Source: Boswellia sacra (taxonomy: Eukaryota > Streptophyta > Magnoliopsida > Sapindales > Burseraceae). From it: a stretch of DNA of 64,000 nt. Under the pieces are notes generated by a model that worked only from the letters and a program-made list of their open reading frames with translations, did not search any database and was not told the DNA's origin. Position 1 is the stretch's first letter. Each line of letters opens with the position of its first letter. Below, one piece after another: positions 58,341 to 64,000 of this stretch. The stretch is taken from the NCBI GenBank assembly GCA_013180625.2, contig SNVD02006194.1, forward strand, positions 1 through 64,000, given 5' to 3'. The position numbers and the translations under genes are program-made.

Positions 58341-58347
58341 ATTTATA
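58341..58347 (-). promoter_or_regulatory. TATA box of the RNase H1 N-terminal-domain gene
   Basis: TATAAAT on the minus strand, about 75 bp upstream of the ATG, placing the transcription start near 58315 and supporting the chosen start codon. Confidence 0.6.
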
Positions 58348-58753
58348 CATAGGAAGTGTGGCCTTATACGCATACTTAAGTCACGTTACGACACAAATTT
58401 CTCAATTTTACCCCCTACTACTGCAGACGCATGTCAGCTAGGCTTTTTGACCAATACTGTAAAGGTTGAACTATACTAAACTGCCACAGCCTGACCCACC
58501 TCCTCAGTGCACTCCTCGTAACTCACATTTTAGTTGACTGTATTTTTTCTACTAAGTCCTTTTGGCTCCAGATCCATCAACCCAGTTCCCGTCGGACGAC
58601 TAAGTATGCACTGTCTTCATATCGTTTACGAATATATCCTTCAACTCTTACAGTCCATCCATTCGTATATGTATAATCATTCCCCCTTTCTCCATATTAC
58701 GTTTTGTGCATATTGCACTTCGTCAACGACATTCCCCACCCCCAAAGTAAAAT

Positions 58754-58785
58754 CCCCGCCCCCCCCCCCCCCTCCCCACCCCCAA
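58754..58785 (-). repeat. Poly-C/poly-G tract
   Basis: Fourteen consecutive C at 58759-58772 are flanked by further C4 and C5 runs, so the minus strand has several G-runs able to form a G-quadruplex. It lies upstream of the RNase H1 N-terminal-domain gene. Confidence 0.8.
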
Positions 58786-59922
58786 GTAGATTGAAATAGT
58801 TCCTTCTGCCCTTTTTCAATTTTTAACTTATCCACAGTGGGCCTTGCCATCTCGATGTTATCTCAACCCCATTCTCATATAATATCGGATTCATTATATT
58901 ACCGCCACATTGAAAAAAAATTCGTCTACATTATTTTGAATCCCAAATTACTCCATCTTCGGCCTGAATGGCTTCTACCTCGACAGGCCATTCTCCATTA
59001 AATGTTGCGTCCATGAGTCACCATATGACAAATTCCATCGTTGGTCGCCTCCATTCTCCATTTATTAGTCTTGCATGCATTGTCGTATATTAGCATGACC
59101 TGGCGTGTGAACAACGTTACGTCATCACAGTTAGCTTGTAATTTCGCCCATTATCATGTCAATACCTAACAGTCGCATGCCCTGTCATCGGATAATAAAT
59201 GTGTGTGTATCGATTACTTATCGTGTAATTCCTCTTCACAATTACATATGGATTCGTGGGAGGTTTTAAGCTTATTTGATATTGGTTGACCTACTCCATT
59301 TACGAAGGGGTCACAATTGAATACGAACTTCAGTGTTTCTATACATTTTAATTATGAACACATACGACGGTCAGTAGTTAACGTACAGTGATTATTGCAC
59401 TTATCTGCACGTACATTCTGCTGCACTCGCTATTAAAAATGTAAATCTCATCAAATAACATAGTGTGACCACATTGTATTTCGTCTGTTCTGTAAATGTA
59501 TCAACAATTTAAAAATACATTAATTCGTTACAACAACAACACGCATAATTTAATAATTCGTTTCCGTAATCCTAACTTAGTTACAAGAATTTCACTCTAC
59601 ATATATATTGCTGTCATCATTTACATGCTTCCGATTTCTCTTTTCGAGTTTCAGTACTGTAAGCGTGCTTCGTTTCTGTTCCAAAAAATATTACATCGAG
59701 ACTCCACCATATCAGCCTGGATGTGTTCAGATGCACGTTAGTCACCAGCACACAATTCACATTTGCAATAATGAATACATCTCCAACAACAGTTGTTCAT
59801 AGTAATCGTAGATTCACTTATCGATATGTGATATAAGGGGGTGGGATCGACACATTCTCAGCGGTTTGGGAAAAATGAGAATGCGTCCATTATTGGGCGG
59901 TTAACTCCTATAATAGAAAGGG
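58786..59922. other. Unassigned DNA within the distinct block
   Basis: Balanced composition with many CG dinucleotides but no recognisable frame or splice pattern. The plus frame at 59496-59741 has no known relatives. Confidence 0.4.
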
Positions 59923-60609
59923 TCAGAGAATATTAGACCCTTCATAGTCAACTTTGTTACCACCATATGACTGTTTGAAACCCATCTGCGTAGATGATGC
60001 ACCTGCAGTAAGAAACCAATTGGGTTATGACATTCGCTGCAAAAATTTCATGCACAAAATTGAGGTACCATTGCGTAAAACGTGGTCTATTCATGCAAAC
60101 TGAAACCTGCATTCAACCCTAACAGGGTTAAATAAGCCTCAGCACAACCAAACCCCAGCAAGCATGTATTGTTCACGTGACAAATTAGTTAATTATTTCT
60201 GACATTTGTATGCATGAACCTACGTGTGTGGCAATGGCCTGCATTTTGACAGGCACTCTGCATTACCTTCGTATACCAATTCCCGCAGTATGGACAGGTT
60301 CAATAGATAAAATCCCGCTATAAATTTTTTTTTTTCACCTTAACACATTCCGTTTACTTAATACGATTAACAATGGTATTGGTACAGATGCAAATGGGCA
60401 TATCGATACGAACCTTCGATTGTAAGGCGCTTCCCGCTGGCATTTCACCTAAGTCTTCCTTTACAGAACTCCCATGTTTCGCATCAGTATCCATCTCTGT
60501 GCACTTTGCCTTACTTTGCCATATCTTTATGAAGGCCGATCGGCTCGCCGCTTCCCCTTTGAAACCACCTGGCGCATCCTGGTCACTCTCTCCTGTGTCA
60601 ATTTTCATG
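59923..60609 (-). CDS. Candidate two-exon gene or 3' exons, product unknown
   Basis: The first exon (about 60404-60609) follows a TTGTTGCAG acceptor and reads MKIDTGESDQDAPGGFKGEA and onward to AGSALQSK before a GTTCGT donor; its codon use is GC-rich and coding-like. A second piece (59923-59985) follows a CTACGCAG acceptor in the matching phase and reads MGFKQSYGGNKVDYEGSNIL then stop. The join is plausible but the donor is weak. The polar, acidic product resembles no family I know. An acceptor just before the Met suggests more exons upstream. Confidence 0.35.
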
Positions 60610-63552
60610 CTGCAACAACCTTCTACACGCTTTGTTATACACTCTTAACTTATGTTATATAACACAACGAGGTGCATGGGTCCATTGTCAGGCTGTATTG
60701 TCTCTTTAATAGAAGTTGCCACCGTCACGTGGTTCGGGCGGCGCCTTAACACCGTCACGTCTTATCAACCTATATCTATGTACGCTCGGTGTATTGGGAT
60801 GCGTAATAATGTCCTCATCCTTTATGGCCTCCGGAAGCCATACCTTGCCTCCATGACTGATCTCATGGCAACAATGGGTAATCGAAATTAATTTATATAG
60901 GAACTACGTGGTGTCGCGTCCATTTACACATGACTACTAACGAGACGAGGAGAAAGTCCACTTATTTTTTATTCATCGTCTTTCTTACATATAAATTCCA
61001 TGTACAAATTCAACACTTACAAATTATTCATTGCAACCAACAATTGGCCATGGATTGCCCAACATTGTCTTGCGGGTTTCCCAGTTGAGTTGTGGTTGGC
61101 ATCGGACAATATAATTATCTTACTGTCCATTTGGTTGGGCTCTACATTATCCTGGCGGTGTTACAGGGCAATTGTCATACCCCAGCAGGGATGGAAGTTA
61201 TGCAAATGTTAGGTACTAAGTAAAAGTCTGAGGCAAATGGAACTTCTGCCGTGTGAATTATCATTATTTCCAACAGTATAAACAAAGTCATACGACACAG
61301 GCTTCAGGCCACAAACATGTTTTATTTCATCGACATATAAATATTTAATGAAAAATGCGGTACACAATATCCTACCTGTATTATGTGTGGTTCCGCAGGT
61401 ATTTATTAATGGGGGGAAGTGGTCTTCAGCTTTTGTACTCCAAAACTATACTGTATGGTAAGGCCCTGACGTCCACATATAAGGCAGTGACATCCGATCG
61501 GATCCACTCGACATTACTATATTGTGGACATGAACACCATCATAATAAATTAGACCCACGACACCTCTGTGGTTGCTTGCATGCCTTTCAATTATACTAT
61601 GGGCCCCATTTAAATTTAATACGAATCTACCCCATCTCCCTACGAAGGTCGGGATACACACTTTTGATATGGTTTAGTGTGTAGTTGTTTTACAGCTGTG
61701 TCCACTGAGTCGATGTCGGTGTCAGGATATAGTTGTCCTTCATCGACTAGATTGAGGTCCCACTTGAAATTATTATGAATGTGTACCCCTCCTTCTATAA
61801 AGTTACGTATTGATATGGTTCAGGATGTTGTTGTTTACAGCTGTACCCACTGAGCTGGGTCAGTTACGTGGTTATCACGACATAAATCACCCCTCCACCC
61901 TCGTCACATAATGTCTTCATATGCCACTCCCCAAATGGTGTAGTACATGGCCTTCTTGGGCCATATATGTATGTGATATCACCCAAAGTGTATGACATGT
62001 AATCAACGAATTCCACGGAGATCCTACCCCAATATGAAGTACAGTATCGCCATTAAATTGACCTTCTTCACCAACCCGACAGACTTGCTGGCGTCTTGAG
62101 GATTCAGTGGTGGTACCGAACGAGGCCCCACCTATTACAAAGTTGTTTAGTATGCTTTTTTATTAGGACATTGAGATCACTATACTATAACTTCGCCATG
62201 TGATCAACGGCGCCGTCAATGCGGGCAGAAGGCATTCACATAGGAGACCTCTGTTTCACTGCCACATTCACAATTCCAGCGTGGACTTTATTAACATACT
62301 TTGTAATAGGTGGACATTAAATGCCTTTTCTATCCTATGATGATATTGTTGCTGTATTTTACGATAGCAAATTGTTAGTACTATAGGCACAACGTTACGA
62401 CGCAATTTCTCCAATTTCGGACTAAACTTTGGGGTTGATAAAATAGAGGCACCTATGCGGTGCATCAATTAAGAAATTGTTGTGGCAGAGCTCTCCGACC
62501 GCGTTAAGTAACAAAATATGGGAACTGTAACCGGATGGATCCAACCCGACGCGATCGTACTTCAGCTACGAAGGCACCCGTAACGCCGAAGTTTGGACAT
62601 TCCCATTTCCATGCCTTTCAGATACCACGAAATCTCATCGAACGTTGATGCACTACTCATTACATGATTCATACAATATAATGTCACATTCCCCACATGT
62701 TTGTGACACTGGCAGACCAGCGCTTAGGGGAAAGTATGCCAATTACATTCAACACGACATTTGTTTTTCCATGACGACCACAAATTGTACAGTTCAAAAC
62801 ATTGCAAATAATTCTTACAGGCGGATGATTTATTCTAGAAGCTTAAGGAAATATAAAAACCCCGCGGCATGGTTTATTTCAACCACCTGGTCATGTATTC
62901 AAATTGAGAATTATAAATACTGCCTAGAAGGTTGTTCCCCGCCCTTATGTTAGATTATATAACCAGGTACTGCACTTCAAATTATTGATTTTACATTACT
63001 GTTACCGTACATGCACGCCTTCCGCCGAATGGCGCGTCAACCATGCTTTGCATTTGAATGTTAGTGTTATTTGTGGAACACACGAAAGTCACTCTACACT
63101 ATCAAGTAGGTGCGCAGTGCACGTCCTTGATAATGTACAATAGCCACATTGCGTTCATAGTCACCTGTAGCAACAAGAATATTTGGGCTCCATCCAGGAT
63201 AATAGGCTAATGGGGGAAAATCAGTCGTCACGGTCTACTATTTAATATTCACGGAATTACGACATTGAATATTGAAAAAAAGGGACTAATGTGGTTGTTG
63301 TACAAATGTTGTCATGTTCGACACAGTATAAGGTACCCGGGACAGTATGAAAAACTTCCTTGCAACAATACACCGATCTGCCTTGGAACTATGGCTGACG
63401 CACAAATAGTTGCCATTCAATGAAGATGACCGTATCCAGTCAAATGTATTGAATATGCCGAAAATCTATTTCAAATACTTACAGTGGAGATAGAACCTGG
63501 GCACGCATAGTATTATAGCCCGGTACAGCACCGGACTTAGGATGCGTTTAGG
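60610..63552. other. Unassigned DNA in the distinct block, with an internal partial duplication
   Basis: No gene is recognised. Minus frames at 61446-61661 and 62268-62468 could be exons but I cannot connect them. A direct repeat of about 45 bp (GATATGGTT...TACAGCTGT.CCCACTGAG) occurs near 61666 and again near 61813. Confidence 0.35.
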
Positions 63553-63822
63553 TTGCATTTTGTAGAAATTGTTACATTTAAATCGGAACCCCTACATAGT
63601 GAGACATGGTTCGATGAATTTAAGGGCAGAATGTTAACCATGGATGCTGACGAGAAACATGCGATCCACAATAAAACTGTTACATGTGTAAAGCGACGGT
63701 CATCATGCCGTGAGCAGGGTGACATACGGTGTGACACCGTCGCTATGATGGCGAATGAATTATCGAAACAATTATACTCTTGCCAACACCATCCATACCT
63801 GCACAACCACAAAAATATATAA
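63553..63822 (+). CDS. Possible exon, product unknown
   Basis: The 89-codon frame has coding-like composition: acidic and basic residues are mixed, as in SETWFDEFKGRMLTMDADEK and VKRRSSCREQGDIRCD. A TTTTGTAG acceptor-like site lies at its start. No family is recognised and no partner exon is identified before the window ends. Confidence 0.25.
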   Translation: MHFVEIVTFKSEPLHSETWFDEFKGRMLTMDADEKHAIHNKTVTCVKRRSSCREQGDIRCDTVAMMANELSKQLYSCQHHPYLHNHKNI

Positions 63823-64000
63823 TTCTTGATAATAATGTTAACATACATCGACCCTCCCCTTAGCTAGCTGTAGACCAAAATGCCATGGCAAAGCCCATTG
63901 TTATATTATCGTACATCACATATTATCAACAACGGAACCATTATTGGAGACAGGTGTGAGCAAGCGAGGGAAATGTGAGGTATACTAGGCGTAGTGTTGC
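63823..64000. other. Window edge, nothing recognised
   Basis: No feature is visible; the distinct block continues past the edge. Confidence 0.4.

Larger units (their letters stand above)
43500..64000. mobile_element. Candidate giant multi-gene Mutator-like element (right end not in window)
   Basis: Starting near 43.5 kb the sequence has fewer A/T homopolymers and visibly more CG dinucleotides than the preceding 38 kb, and this continues to the window end. The block holds an intact MULE/FAR1 transposase plus two spliced, undisrupted genes of mobile-element-associated types, on both strands. Near the left edge are a perfect hairpin (43542-43561) and a 201-bp-period tandem duplication (43816-44222), features often found near transposon ends. 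I found no inverted partner of the left edge before 64000 and no target duplication, so the extent and unity of the element are inference. Confidence 0.4.

Noticed and set aside
1..64000. tRNA, rRNA, organelle-derived DNA and CRISPR arrays
   Set aside because: No tRNA box B-type GGTTCGAATCC motifs with a fold, no rRNA-like segments and no regular spacer arrays were found; CRISPR is not expected in a plant.

Overview
The window is nuclear DNA of a flowering plant, most likely a eudicot. The evidence is spliced GT-AG genes with long AT-rich introns, a SAC51-type bHLH gene with its plant-specific conserved upstream ORF, a plant FKBP12 gene, a plant dicarboxylate-carrier gene, Ty1/copia elements with a plant initiator-Met primer site, and plant Mutator-like, PIF/Harbinger and MITE remnants. 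I cannot name the species.

Layout. 0.5-4.7 kb: a 5'-truncated, frame-broken Ty1/copia element of Tork type ending in a probable LTR. 4.7-9.8 kb: AT-rich intergenic DNA with one MITE. 10.9-14.0 kb (minus): a SAC51-like bHLH gene whose leader carries a conserved peptide uORF split by an intron. 14.2-27.8 kb: a gene-free, AT-rich graveyard of DNA transposons: nested long-TIR elements, a Mutator-like element with an exact 9-bp target duplication and an internal 22-bp minisatellite, a Harbinger remnant, several MITEs and a probable solo LTR. 28.7-33.6 kb: a structurally complete but dead copia element (two 220-bp LTRs, 5-bp target duplication, PBS). 33.9-34.2 kb (minus): a small predicted secreted peptide gene. 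36.3-37.3 kb (minus): a mitochondrial dicarboxylate carrier. 39.0-42.2 kb (minus): a five-exon FKBP12 gene, reconstructed to exactly 112 codons plus stop. 42.8 kb: a truncated SINE with 13-bp target duplications.

43.5-64.0 kb is different in character: fewer poly(A/T) runs, more CG dinucleotides and different genes. It holds an intact 782-codon FAR1/MULE-family transposase (52.7-55.0 kb, minus), a four-exon plus-strand gene (47.5-49.8 kb) for a plant-specific protein of the kind that accompanies mobile DNA, and a three-exon minus-strand gene (57.4-58.3 kb) for a 179-aa protein with an RNase H1 N-terminal (hybrid-binding) domain but no nuclease domain. Further exon-like pieces lie around 45.1, 52.1, 52.5, 60.0-60.6 and 63.6 kb. 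I read this block as part of one very large, young, multi-gene Mutator-like element whose right end lies outside the window. This is the best candidate here for an undescribed system, but it rests on inference because no matching terminal repeats are visible.

The host genes (SAC51-like, secreted peptide, carrier, FKBP12) are unrelated in function and all read from the minus strand. All splice models come from reading splice sites and frames by eye.
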